DNA of 64,000 bases, taken from assembly GCF_032854445.1 (NCBI RefSeq), contig NW_027017970.1, positions 124,001 through 188,000 of the forward strand, in the 5' to 3' direction. The position numbers and the translations under genes are program-made. Positions within the stretch are counted from its first letter, which is position 1; the number at the start of each line of letters is the position of its first letter. The notes below the pieces were generated by a model. It made no database searches, had not been told where the DNA came from, and saw only the letters and a list, made by a program, of their open reading frames with translations. Below are positions 1 through 12,075 of this stretch, in pieces. This DNA is from Liolophura sinensis. Its lineage: Eukaryota > Mollusca > Polyplacophora > Chitonida > Chitonidae.

Positions 1-1727
1 AATCGCGACTGGTCATTACTATATTCAACTTTTGACTATAAGTTATGTGCCCTTCGGTAGCCCAGAGGACCTGAAATCTTTGGGCCAAGCCCATTTAACT
101 CACCCAGCAATTGTCTTATTTCTAAGTCCAAGACAATCTCAATGTCTTTATCTACGTGTAGAAAAACCACACCATTTGTACATGAAAAACACAAGGTACT
201 TGATACAGTCTGCTGTAAAAAGTACAACTGAACACTGACCCACATTTATAAGGTGCCAAAAGATGCGGAATTGAGCCAGGCATCGGCAGTTTTTAAAAAA
301 TTGCAAATTTTCCTGGTTTCCATGGAGTAAGAGCCGTTGATACGCACGTGATTATGACATAAATGATCATTCAATTGTCGCTACAGCCAAAAGTATTGGT
401 CGGAGAGCAACGCGGATTGCACCATTCGATTTCTCGTCACAAATTACGTCGGATTAGCCTCTTACTAGTAGCACTGGAACAGTTTTTCCACTTTTGCATT
501 TTTACCTGGTCTTTTTGTTAATTGAAATCGGCTACACTGTACTCTGTACAATCGCGACTGGTCATTACTATATTCAACTTTTGACTATAAGTTATGTGCC
601 CTTCGGTAGCCCAGAAGACGACAAATCTTTGGGCCAAGCCCATTTAACTCACCCAGCAATTGCCTTACTTCTAAGTGCAAGACAATCTCAATGTCTTTAT
701 TTACGTGTAGAAAAACCAGACCATTTGTACATGAAAAACACAAGGTACTTGATACAGTCTGCTGTAAAAAGTACAACTGAACACTGACCCACTTCAGTAA
801 GGTGCCAAAAGATGCGGAATTGATCCAGGCATCGGCAGCTGTTGAAAAATTGCGAATTTTCCTGGTTTCCATGGGGTAAGAGCCGTTGCTACGCACGTGA
901 TTATGACATAAATGATCATTCAATTGTCGCTACAGCCAAAAATATTGGTCGGAAAGCAACGGGGATTGCACCATTCAAATTCTCGTCACAAAATATGTCG
1001 GATTAGCCTCTTACTAGTTGCACTGGAACAGTTTTTCCACTTTTACATTTTTGCCTGGTGTTTTTGTTAATTGAAGCCGGCTACACTGTACTCTGTACAA
1101 TCGCGACTGGTCATTACTATATTCAACTTTTGACTATAAGTTATGTGCCCTTCGGTAGCCCAGAAGACCTGAAATCTTTGGGCCAAGCCCATTTAACTCA
1201 CCCAGCAATTGTGTTACTTCTAAGTCCAAGACAATCTCAATGTCTTTATTTACGTGTAGAAAAACCACACCATTTGTACATAATAAACACAAGGTACTTG
1301 ATACAGTCTGCTGTAAAAAGTACAACTAAACACTGACCCACATTTATAAGGTGCCAAAAGATGCGGAATTGGGCAAGGCATCGGCAGTTGTTAAAAAATT
1401 GCAAATTTTCCTGGTTTCCATGGAGTAAGAGCCGTTGCTACGCACGTGATTATGACATCAATGATCATTGAATTGTCGCTACAGCCAAAACTTTTGTTCG
1501 AAGAGCAACGCGGTTTGCACCATTCGATTTCTCGTCACAAAATACGTCGGATTAGCCTCTTACTAGTAGCACTGGAACAGTTTTTCCACTTTTGCAGTTT
1601 TGCCTGGTCTTTTTGTTAATTGAAATCGGCTACACTGTACTCTGTACAATCGCGACTGGTCATTACTATATTCAACTTTTGACTATAAGTTATGTGCCCT
1701 TCGGTAGCCCAGAAGACGACAAATCTT

Positions 1728-1740
1728 TGGGCCAAGCCCA
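1728..1740. other. Conserved dyad TGGGC-NNN-GCCCA (one example of about 116)
   Basis: TGGGCCAAGCCCA is an inverted repeat with five-base arms and a three-base centre. The centre varies with monomer class (CAA, TAA or CCA), yet the arms are kept in nearly every type A and type B copy. Exceptions I saw are at 13276 (GCACA), 31379 (TGGTC), 50049 (GCGCA), 51141 (TGGAC) and 53338 (GCGCA). This could be a protein-binding site or just part of a well-conserved segment; no function is shown. Confidence 0.5.
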
Positions 1741-1991
1741 TTTAACTCACCCAGCAATTGCCTTACTTCTAAGTGCAAGACAATCTCAATGTCTTTATCT
1801 ACGTGTAGAAAAACCAGACCATTTGTACGTGAAAAACACAAGGTACTTGATACAGTCTGCTGTAAAAAGTACAACTGAACACTGACCCACATTTATAAGG
1901 TGCCAAAAGATGCGGAATTGGGCCAGGCATCGACAACTGTTAAAAAATTGCAAATATCCCTGGTTTCCATGGAGTAAGAGCCGTTACTGGG

Positions 1992-1997
1992 CACGTG
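1992..1997. other. CACGTG palindrome (E-box-like), one example
   Basis: CACGTG occurs once near the same position in most type A and all type B monomers I read. Class 5 and 7 monomers have CACATG instead, a CpG-to-CpA change. The hexamer is the core of sites bound by basic helix-loop-helix factors, but any use here is unproven and a six-base match is weak evidence. Confidence 0.35.
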
Positions 1998-2006
1998 ATT
2001 ATGACA

Positions 2007-2020
2007 TCAATGATCATTGA
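2007..2020. other. 14-bp perfect palindrome TCAATGATCATTGA, one example
   Basis: The sequence equals its own reverse complement. It is complete in class 3 and class 4 monomers; most other type A classes keep only AATGATCATT because flanking bases differ (AAATGATCATTCA). Type B has CAATCATTATTT at this place and has lost it. The embedded TGATCA would give a 549-bp ladder with BclI in type A. Confidence 0.55.
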
Positions 2021-4579
2021 ATTGTCTCTACAGCCAAAAGTATTGGTCGGAGAGCAACGCGGTTTGCACCATTCGATTTCTCGCCACAAAATACGTCGGA
2101 TTAGCCTCTTACTATTAGCACTGGAACAGTTTTTCCACTTTTGCATTTTTACCTGGTCTTTTTGTTAATTGAAATCGGCTACACTGTACTCTGTACAATA
2201 GCGACTGGTTATTACTATATTCAACTTTTGACTATAAGTTATGTGCCCTTCGGTAGGCCAGAAGACGACAAATCTTTGGGCCAAGCCCATTTAACTCACC
2301 CAGCAATTGCCTTACTTCTAAGTGCAAGACAATCTCAATGTCTTTATTTACGTGTAGAAAAACCACACCATTTGTACATGAAAAACACAAGGTACTTGAT
2401 ACAGTCTGCTGTAAAAAGTACAACTGAACACTGACCCACTTCAGTAAGGTGCAAAAAGATGCGGAATTGAGCCAGGCATCGGCAGCTGTTAAAAAATTGC
2501 AAATTTCCCTGGTTTCCATGCAGTAAGAGACGTTGCTACGCACATGATTATGACATAAATGATCATTCAATTGTCGCTACAGGCAAAAGTATTGGTCGGA
2601 GAGCAACGCGGTTTGCACCATTCGATTTCTCGTCACAAAATACGTCGGATTAGCCTCTTATCAGCAGCACTGGAACATTTTTTCCACTTTTGCATTTTTG
2701 CCGGGTATTTTTGTTAATTGAAATCGGCTACACTGTACTCTGTACAATCGCGACTGGTCATTACTATATTCAACTTTTGACTATAAGTTATGTGCCCTTC
2801 GGTAGCCCAGAAGACGTCAAATCTTTGGGCTAAGCCCATTTAACTCACCCAGCAATTGTGTTACTTCTAAGTCTAAGACAATCTCAATGTCTTTATCTAC
2901 GTGTAGAAAAACCAGACCATTTGTACATAAAAAACACAAGGTACTTGATACAGTCTGCTGTATAAAGTACAACTGAACACTGACCCACATTTATAAGGTG
3001 CCAAAAGATGCGGAATTGGGCCAGGCATCGGCAGCTGTTAAAAAATTGCAAATATCCCTGGTTTCCATGGAGTAAGAGCCGTTACTGGGCACGTGATTAT
3101 GACATAAATGATCATTCAATTGTCTCTACAGCCAAAAGTATTGGTGGGAGAGCAACGCGGATTGCACCATTCGATTTCTCGCCACAAAATACGTCGGATT
3201 AGCCTCTTACTAGTAGCACTGGAACAGTTTCTCCACTTTTGCAGTTTTGCCTGGTCTTTTTGTTAATTGAAATCGGCTACACTGTACTCTGTACAATCGC
3301 GACTGGTCATTACTATATTCAACTTTTGACTATAAGTTATGTGCCCTTCGGTAGCCCAGAAGACGACAAATCTTTGGGCCAAGCCCATTTAACTCACCCA
3401 GCAATTGCCTTACTTCTAAGTGCAAGACAATCTCAATGTCTTTATCTACGTGTAGAAAAACCACACCATTTGTACGTGAAAAACACAAGGTACTTGATAC
3501 AGTCTGCTGTAAAAAGTACAACTGAACACTGACCCACATTTATAAGGTGCCAAAAGATGCGGAATTGGGCCAGGCATCGACAACTGTTAAAAAATTGCAA
3601 ATATCCCTGGTTTCCATGGAGTAAGAGCCATTACTGGGCACGTGATTATGACATCAATGATCATTGAATTGTCTCTACAGCCAAAAGTATTGGTCGGAGA
3701 GCAACGCGGTTTGCACCATTCGATTTCTCGCCACAAAATACGTCGGATTAGCCTCTTACTAGTAGCACTGGAACAGTTTTTCCACTTTTGCATTTTTACC
3801 TGGTCTTTTTGTTAATTGAAATCGGCTACACTGTACTCTGTACAATAGCGACTGGTTATTACTATATTCAACTTTTGACTATAAGTTATGTGCCATTCGG
3901 TAGGCCAGAAGACGACAAATCTTTGGGCCAAGCCCATTTAACTCACCCAGCAATTGCCTTACTTCTAAGTGCAAGACAATCTCAATGTCTTTATTTACGT
4001 GTAGAAAAACCACACCATTTGTACGTGAAAAACACAAGGTACTTGATACAGTCTGCTGTAAAAAGTACAACTGAACACTGACCCACTTCAGTAAGGTGCC
4101 AAAAGATGCGGAATTGAGCCAGGCATCGGCAGCTGTTAAAAAATTGCAAATTTTCCTGGTTTCCATGCAGTAAGAGACGTTGCTACGCACATGATTATGA
4201 CATAAATGATCATTCAATTGTCGCTACAGCCAAAAGTATTGGTCGGAGAGCAACGCGGTTTGCACCATTCGATTTCTCGTCACAAAATACGTCGGATTAG
4301 CCTCTTATCAGCAGCACTGGAACATTTTTTCCACTTTTGCATTTTTGCCTGGTCTTTTTGTTAATTGAAATCGGCTACACTGTACTCTGTACAATCGCGA
4401 CTGGTCATTACTATATTCAACTTTTGACTATAAGTTATGTGCCCTTCGGTAGCCCAGAAGACGTCAAATCTTTGGGCTAAGCCCATTTAACTCACCCAGC
4501 AATTGTGTTACTTCTAAGTCTAAGACAATCTCAATGTCTTTATCTACGTGTAGAAAAACCAGACCATTTGTACATAAAA

Positions 4580-5715
4580 AACACAAGAGTACTTGATACA
4601 GTCTGCTGTATAAAGTACAACTGAACACTGACCCACATTTATAAGGTGCCAAAAGATGCGGAACTGGACCAGGCATCGGCAGCTGTAAAAAAATTGCAAA
4701 TATCCCTGGTTTCCATGGAGTAAGAGCCGTTACTGGGCACGTGATTATGACATAAATGATCATTCAATTGTCTCTACAGCCAAAAGTATTGGTCGGAGAG
4801 CAACGCGGTTTGCACCATTCGATTTCTCGCCACAAAATACGTCGGATTAGCCTCTTACTAGTAGCACTGGAACAGTTTTTCCACTTTTGCATTTTTACCT
4901 GGTCTTTTTGTTAATTGAAATCGGTTACACTGTACTCTGTACAATAGCGGACTGGTTATTACTATATTCAACTTTTGACTATAAGTTATGTGCCCTTCGG
5001 TAGGCCAGAAGACGACAAATCTTTGGGCTAAGCCCATTTAACTCACCCAGCAATTGCCTTACTTCTAAGTGCAAGACAATCTCAATGTCTTTATTTACGT
5101 GTAGAAAAACCACACCATTTGTACATGAAAAACACAAGGTACTTGATACAGTCTGCTGTAAAAGTACAACTGAACACTTGACCCACTTCAGTAAGGTGCA
5201 AAAAGATGCGGAATTGAGCCAGGCATCGGCAGCTTGTTAAAAAATTGCAAATTTCCCTGGTTTCCATGCAGTAAGAGACGTTGCTACGCACATGATTATG
5301 ACATAAATGATCATTCAATTGTCGCTACAGGCAAAAGTATTGGTCGGAGAGCAACGCGGTTTGCACCATTCGATTTCTCGTCACAAAATACGTCGGATTA
5401 GCCTCTTATCAGCAGCACTGGAACATTTTTTCCACTTTGCATTTTTGCCGGGTATTTTTGTTAATTGAAATCGGCTACACTGTACTCTGTACAATCGCGA
5501 CTGGTCATTACTATATTCAACTTTTGACTATAAGTTATGTGCCCTTCGGTAGCCCAGAAGACGTCAAATCTTTGGGCTAAGCCCATTTAACTCACCCAGC
5601 AATTGTGTTACTTCTAAGTCTAAGACAATCTCAATGTCTTTATCTACGTGTAGAAAAACCAGATCATTTGTACATAAAAAACACAAGGTACTTGATATAT
5701 AAAGTGTGCTGTATA
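4580..5715. other. Cluster of one-base indels and a 4-base expansion
   Basis: Relative to sister copies there is an extra base in ACAAGAGTACT (about 4582), AGCGGACTGG (about 4947), ACACTTGACC (about 5174) and AGCTTGTTAA (about 5232). A base is missing from GTAAAAGTAC (about 5158) and CCACTTTGC (about 5432). Near 5696 GATATATAAAGTGTGCTG replaces GATACAGTCTGCTG with four extra bases. Such changes are rare elsewhere in type A. They may be real, but the density suggests a consensus or assembly weakness. Confidence 0.6.
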
Positions 5716-6540
5716 AAGTACAACTGAACACTGACCCACATTTATAAGGTGCCAAAAGATGCGGAATTGGGCCAGGCATCGGCAGCTGTTAAAAAATTGC
5801 AAATATCCCTGGTTTCCATGGAGTAAGAGCCGTTACTGGGCACGTGATTATGACATAAATGATCATTCAATTGTCTCTACAGCCAAAAGTATTGGTGGGA
5901 GAGCAACGCGGATTGCACCATTCGATTTCTCGCCACAAAATACGTCGGATTAGCCTCTTACTAGTAGCACTGGAACAGTTTTTCCACTTTTGCATTTTTA
6001 CCTGGTCTTTTTGTTAATTGAAATCGGCTACACTGTACTCTGTACAATCGCGACTGGTCATTACTATATTCAACTTTTGACTATAAGTTATGTGCACTTC
6101 GGTAGCCCAGAAGACGTCAAATCTTTGGGCTAAGCCCATTTAACTCACCCAGAAATTGTCTTACTTCTAAGTCCAAGACAATCTCAATGTCTTTATCTAC
6201 GTGTAGAAAAACCACACCATTTGTACATAAAAAAAAAACAAGGTATTTAATACAGTCTGCTGTAAAAAGTTCAACTGACCACAGACCCACATGAATAAGG
6301 TGCCTAAAGATGCGGAATTGGGCCAGGCATCGGCAGCTGTTAAAAAATTGCAAATATCCCTGGTTTCCATGGAGTAAGAGCCGTTGCTGGGCACGTGATT
6401 ATGACATCAATGATCATTCAATTGTCGCTACAGCCAAAAGTATTGGTCGGAGAGCAACGCGGTTTGCACCATTCGATTTCTCGTCACAAAATACGTCGGA
6501 TTAGCCTCTTATCAGCAGCACTGGAACATATTTTCCACTT
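4887..6540 (+). repeat. Type A block: classes 7-8-9
   Basis: Monomers at 4887 (class 7), 5437 (8) and 5990 (9) complete the 4-5-6-7-8-9 order begun at 3239. Lengths are 550, 553 and 551, unusual for type A. The class 9 copy has ten consecutive A residues near 6229-6238, where other class 9 copies have eight. The class 8 copy has a 4-base expansion near 5696-5712. Confidence 0.83.
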
Positions 6541-7679
6541 TTGCATTTTTGCCTGGTCTTTTTGTTAATTGAAATCGGCTACACTGTACTCTGTACAATC
6601 GCGACTGGTCATTACTATATTCAACTTTTGACTATAAGTTATGTGCCCTTCGGTAGCCCAGAAGACCTGAAATCTTTGGGCCCAGCCCATTTAACTCACC
6701 CAGCAATTGTCTTATTTCTAAGTCCAAGACAATCTCAATGTCTTTATCTACGTGTAGAAAAACCACACCATTTGTACATGAAAAACACAAGGTACTTGAT
6801 ACAGTCTGCTGTAAAAAGTACAACTAAACACTGACCCACATTTATAAGGTGCCAAAAGATGCGGAATTGGGCCAGGCATCGGCAGTTGTTAAAAAATTGC
6901 AAATTTTCCTGGTTTCCATGGAGTAAGAGCCGTTGATACGCACGTGATTATGACATAAATGATCATTCAATTGTCGCTACAGCCAAAAGTATTGGTCGGA
7001 GAGCAACGCGGATTGCACCATTCGATTTCTCGTCACAAATTACGTCGGATTAGCCTCTTACTAGTAGCACTGGAACAGTTTTTCCACTTTTGCATTTTTA
7101 CCTGGTCTTTTTGTTAATTGAAATCGGCTACACTGTACTCTGTACAATCGCGACTGGTCATTACTATATTCAACTTTTGACTATAAGTTATGTGCCCTTC
7201 GGTAGCCCAGAAGACGACAAATCTTTGGGCCAAGCCCATTTAACTCACCCAGCAATTGCCTTACTTCTAAGTGCAAGACAATCTCAATGTCTTTATTTAC
7301 GTGTAGAAAAACCACACCATTTGTACATGAAAAACACAAGGTACTTGATACAGTCTGCTGTAAAAAGTACAACTGAACACTGACCCACTTCAGTAAGGTG
7401 CCAAAAGATGCGGAATTGATCCAGGCATCGGCAGCTGTTGAAAAATTGCAAATTTTCCTGGTTTCCATGGAGTAAGAGCCGTTGCTACGCACGTGATTAT
7501 GACATAAATGATCATTCAATTGTCGCTACAGCCAAAAGTATTGGTCGGAAAGCAACGGGGATTGCACCATTCAAATTCTCGTCACAAAATACGTCGGATT
7601 AGCGTCTTACTAGTTGCACTGGAACAGTTTTTTCCACTTTTACATTTTTGCCTGGTGTTTTTGTTAATTGAAGCCGGCT

Positions 7680-10600
7680 ACACTGTACTCTGTACAATCG
7701 CGACTGGTCATTACTATATTCAACTTTTGACTATAAGTTATGTGCCCTTCGGTAGCCCAGAAGACCTGCAATCTTTGGGCCAAGCCCATTTAACTCACCC
7801 AGCAATTGTGTTACTTCTAAGTCCAAGACAATCTCAATGTCTTTATTTACGTGTAGAAAAACCACACCATTTGTACATAATAAACACAAGGTACTTGATA
7901 CAGTCTGCTGTAAAAAGTACAACTGAACACTGACCCACATTTATAAGGTGCCAAAAGATGCGGAATTGGGCCAGGCATCGGCAGTTGTTAAAAAATTGCA
8001 AATTTTCCTGGTTTCCATGGAGTAAGAGCCGTTGCTACGCACGTGATTATGACATCAATGATCATTGAATTGTCGCTACAGCCAAAAATTTTGGTCGAAG
8101 AGCAACGCGGTTTGCACCATTCGATTTCTCGTCACAAAATACGTCGGATTAGCCTCTTACTAGTAGCACTGGAACAGTTTTTCCACTTTTGCAGTTTTGC
8201 CTGGTCTTTTTGTTAATTGAAATCGGCTACACTGTACTCTGTACAATCGCGACTGGTCATTACTATATTCAACTTTTGACTATAAGTTATGTGCCCTTCG
8301 GTAGCCCAGAAGACGACAAATCTTTGGGCCAAGCCCATTTAACTCACCCAGCAATTGCCTTACTTCTAAGTGCAAGACAATCTCAATGTCTTTATCTACG
8401 TGTAGAAAAACCACACCATTTGTACGTGAAAAACACAAGGTACTTGATACAGTCTGCTGTAAAAAGTACAACTGAACACTGACCCACATTTATAAGGTGC
8501 CAAAAGATGCGGAATTGGGCCAGGCATCGACAACTGTTAAAAAATTGCAAATATCCCTGGTTTCCATGGAGTAAGAGCCGTTACTGGGCACGTGATTATG
8601 ACATCAATGATCATTGAATTGTCTCTACAGCCAAAAGTATTGGTCGGAGAGCAACGCGGTTTGCACCATTCGATTTCTCGCCACAAAATACGTCGGATTA
8701 GCCTCTTACTAGTAGCACTGGAACAGTTTTTCCACTTTTGCATTTTTACCTGGTCTTTTTGTTAATTGAAATCGGCTACACTGTACTCTGTACAATAGCG
8801 ACTGGTTATTACTATATTCAACTTTTGACTATAAGTTATGTGCCCTTCGGTAGGCCAGAAGACGACAAATCTTTGGGCCAAGCCCATTTAACTCACCCAG
8901 CAATTGCCTTACTTCTAAGTGCAAGACAATCTCAATGTCTTTATTTACGTGTAGAAAAACCACACCATTTGTACATGAAAAACACAAGGTACTTGATACA
9001 GTCTGCTGTAAAAAGTACAACTGAACACTGACCCACTTCAGTAAGGTGCCTAAAGATGCGGAATTGAGCCAGGCATCGGCAGCTGTTAAAAAATTGCAAA
9101 TTTTCCTGGTTTCCATGCAGTAAGAGACGTTGCTACGCACATGATTATGACATAAATGATCATTCAATTGTCGCTACAGCCAAAAGTATTGGTCGGAGAG
9201 CAACGCGGTTTGCACCATTCGATTTCTCGTCACAAAATACGTCGGATTAGCCTCTTATCAGCAGCACTGGAACATTTTTTCCACTTTTGCATTTTTGCCT
9301 GGTCTTTTTGTTAATTGAAATCGGCTACACTGTACTCTGTACAATCGCGACTGGTCATTACTATATTCAACTTTTGACTATAAGTTATGTGCCCTTCGGT
9401 AGCCCAGAAGACGTCAAATCTTTGGGCTAAGCCCATTTAACTCACCCAGCAATTGTGTTACTTCTAAGTCTAAGACAATCTCAATGTCTTTATCTACGTG
9501 TAGAAAAACCAGACCATTTGTACATAAAAAACACAAGGTACTTGATACAGTCTGCTGTATAAAGTACAACTGAACACTGACCCACATTTATAAGGTGCCA
9601 AAAGATGCGGAATTGGACCAGGCATCGGCAGCTGTTAAAAAATTGCAAATATCCCTGGTTTCCATGGAGTAAGAGCCGTTACTGGGCACGTGATTATGAC
9701 ATAAATGATCATTCAATTGTCTCTACACCCAAAAGTATTGGTCGGAGAGCAACGCGGTTTGCACCATTCGATTTCTCGCCACAAAATACGTCGGATTAGC
9801 CTCTTACCAGCAGCACTGGAACAGTTTTTCCACTTTTGCATTTTTACCTGGTCTTTTTGTTAATTGAAATCGGTTACACTGTACTCTGTACAATCGCGAC
9901 TGGTCATTACTATATTCAACTTTTGACTATAAGTTATGTGCCCTTCGGTAGCCCAGAAGACCTGCAATCTTTGGGCCAAGCCCATTTAACTCACCCAGCA
10001 ATTGTGTTACTTCTAAGTCCAAGACAATCTCAATGTCTTTATTTACGTGTAGAAAAACCACACCATTTGTACATAATAAACACAAGGTACTTGATACAGT
10101 CTGCTGTAAAAAGTACAACTGAACACTGACCCACATTTATAAGGTGCCAAAAGATGCGGAATTGGGCCAGGCATCGGCAGTTGTTAAAAAATTGCAAATT
10201 TTCCTGGTTTCCATGGAGTAAGAGCCGTTGCTACGCACGTGATTATGACATCAATGATCATTGAATTGTCGCTACAGCCAAAAATTTTGGTCGAAGAGCA
10301 ACGCGGTTTGCACCATTCGATTTCTCGTCACAAAATACGTCGGATTAGCCTCTTACTAGTAGCACTGGAACAGTTTTTCCACTTTTGCAGTTTTGCCTGG
10401 TCTTTTTGTTAATTGAAATCGGCTACACTGTACTCTGTACAATCGCGACTGGTCATTACTATATTCAACTTTTGACTATAAGTTATGTGCCCTTCGGTAG
10501 CCCAGAAGACGACAAATCTTTGGGCCAAGCCCATTTAACTCACCCAGCAATTGCCTTACTTCTAAGTGCAAGACAATCTCAATGTCTTTATCTACGTGTA

Positions 10601-12075
10601 GAAAAACCACACCATTTGTACGTGAAAAACACAAGGTACTTGATACAGTCTGCTGTAAAAAGTACAACTGAACACTGACCCACATTTATAAGGTGCCAAA
10701 AGATGCGGAATTGGGCCAGGCATCGACAACTGTTAAAAAATTGCAAATATCCCTGGTTTCCATGGAGTAAGAGCCGTTACTGGGCACGTGATTATGACAT
10801 CAATGATCATTGAATTGTCTCTACAGCCAAAAGTATTGGTCGGAGAGCAACGCGGTTTGCACCATTCGATTTCTCGCCACAAAATACGTCGGATTAGCCT
10901 CTTACTAGTAGCACTGGAACAGTTTTTCCACTTTTGCATTTTTACCTGGTCTTTTTGTTAATTGAAATCGGCTACACTGTACTCTGTACAATAGCGACTG
11001 GTTATTACTATATTCAACTTTTGACTATAAGTTATGTGCCCTTCGGTAGGCCAGAAGACGACAAATCTTTGGGCCAAGCCCATTTAACTCACCCAGCAAT
11101 TGCCTTACTTCTAAGTGCAAGACAATCTCAATGTCTTTATTTACGTGTAGAAAAACCACACCATTTGTACATGAAAAACACAAGGTACTTGATACAGTCT
11201 GCTGTAAAAAGTACAACTGAACACTGACCCACTTCAGTAAGGTGCCAAAAGATGCGGAATTGAGCCAGGCATCGGCAGCTGTTAAAAAATTGCAAATTTT
11301 CCTGGTTTCCATGCAGTAAGAGACGTTGCTACGCACATGATTATGACATAAATGATCATTCAATTGTCGCTACAGCCAAAAGTATTGGTCGGAGAGCAAC
11401 GCGGTTTGCACCATTCGATTTCTCGTCACAAAATACGTCGGATTAGCCTCTTATCAGCAGCACTGGAACATTTTTTCCACTTTTGCATTTTTGCCTGGTC
11501 TTTTTGTTAATTGAAATCGGCTACACTGTACTCTGTACAATCGCGACTGGTCATTACTATATTCAACTTTTGACTATAAGTTATGTGCCCTTCGGTAGCC
11601 CAGAAGACGTCAAATCTTTGGGCTAAGCCCATTTAACTCACCCAGCAATTGTGTTACTTCTAAGTCTAAGACAATCTCAATGTCTTTATCTACGTGTAGA
11701 AAAACCAGACCATTTGTACATAAAAAACACAAGGTACTTGATACAGTCTGCTGTATAAAGTACAACTGAACACTGACCCACATTTATAAGGTGCCAAAAG
11801 ATGCGGAATTGGACCAGGCATCGGCAGCTGTTAAAAAATTGCAAATATCCCTGGTTTCCATGGAGTAAGAGCCGTTACTGGGCACGTGATTATGACATAA
11901 ATGATCATTCAATTGTCTCTACACCCAAAAGTATTGGTCGGAGAGCAACGCGGTTTGCACCATTCGATTTCTCGCCACAAAATACGTCGGATTAGCCTCT
12001 TACTAGTAGCACTGGAACAGTTTTTCCACTTTTGCATTTTTACCTGGTCTTTTTGTTAATTGAAATCGGTTACAC
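7680..12075 (+). repeat. Tandem 4-monomer HOR, two copies of 2196 bp
   Basis: Sequence from inside the class 3 monomer at 7640 to inside the hybrid at 9836 is repeated with a spacing of 2196 bases (4 x 549). Class 4 copies lie at 8189 and 10385, class 5 at 8738 and 10934, class 6 at 9287 and 11483. The class 6 copies share the private change CTCTACACCC (usually CTCTACAGCC). I see very few differences between the copies, for example GTGCCTAAAG near 9049 versus GTGCCAAAAG near 11243. The joint lies at about 9871-9892, where CGGTTACAC (class 7) is followed by ATCGCGACTGGTCATT (class 3). Confidence 0.88.
9836..10384 (+). repeat. Hybrid monomer, class 7 front / class 3 body
   Basis: It begins like class 7 (GCATTTTTACC, CGGTTACAC), then reads as class 3 (ATCGCG, GACCTGCAATC, GTGTTACTT, ATAATAAACAC). 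It keeps a full 549-bp length, so the exchange was in register. It marks the end of the 4-monomer duplication. The last part (TTTTGGTCGAAG) is also class 3. Confidence 0.85.

Larger units (their letters stand above)
1..3238 (+). repeat. Type A block: classes 1-2-3-4-5-8
   Basis: The window opens inside a class 1 monomer (about 55 bases missing on the left). Full monomers follow at 494 (class 2), 1043 (3), 1592 (4), 2141 (5) and 2690 (8). The first five are in the order of the inferred 9-mer; the step from 5 to 8 skips classes 6 and 7. The class 3 copy has GGGCAAGGC where other class 3 copies have GGGCCAGGC, and TTTTGTTCGAAG where they have TTTTGGTCGAAG, both private changes. Confidence 0.85.
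1592..4886 (+). repeat. Tandem 3-monomer duplication (classes 4-5-8 / 4-5-6)
   Basis: Monomers at 1592, 2141, 2690 are followed by 3239, 3788, 4337 with a spacing of exactly 1647 bases for the first two pairs. The class 4 and class 5 copies are nearly identical between the two halves (for example CAGACC versus CACACC near 1815 and 3462). The third members differ: 2690 is class 8 (GCCGGGTATTT, GGTGGGAG), while 4337 is class 6 (GCCTGGTCTTT, CTGGACCAGG). The repeat is therefore best read as an in-register unequal exchange joining class 8 to a second class 4, not as a simple copy of three units. Confidence 0.82.

Noticed and set aside
494-787. Plus-strand 97-codon open frame repeated in many type A monomers (and a 64-codon frame downstream in the same register)
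   Set aside because: It starts at TTG, not ATG, is interrupted by TAA (GGGCTAAG) in many copies, overlaps open frames on the other strand, and resembles no protein family I know. Repetition of the satellite explains its recurrence.
585-923. Minus-strand 112-codon open frame recurring in class 2 and class 5 monomers
   Set aside because: It begins at a TTG codon, overlaps the plus-strand frame almost fully, and is shortened or broken in other classes. There is no sign of independent conservation.
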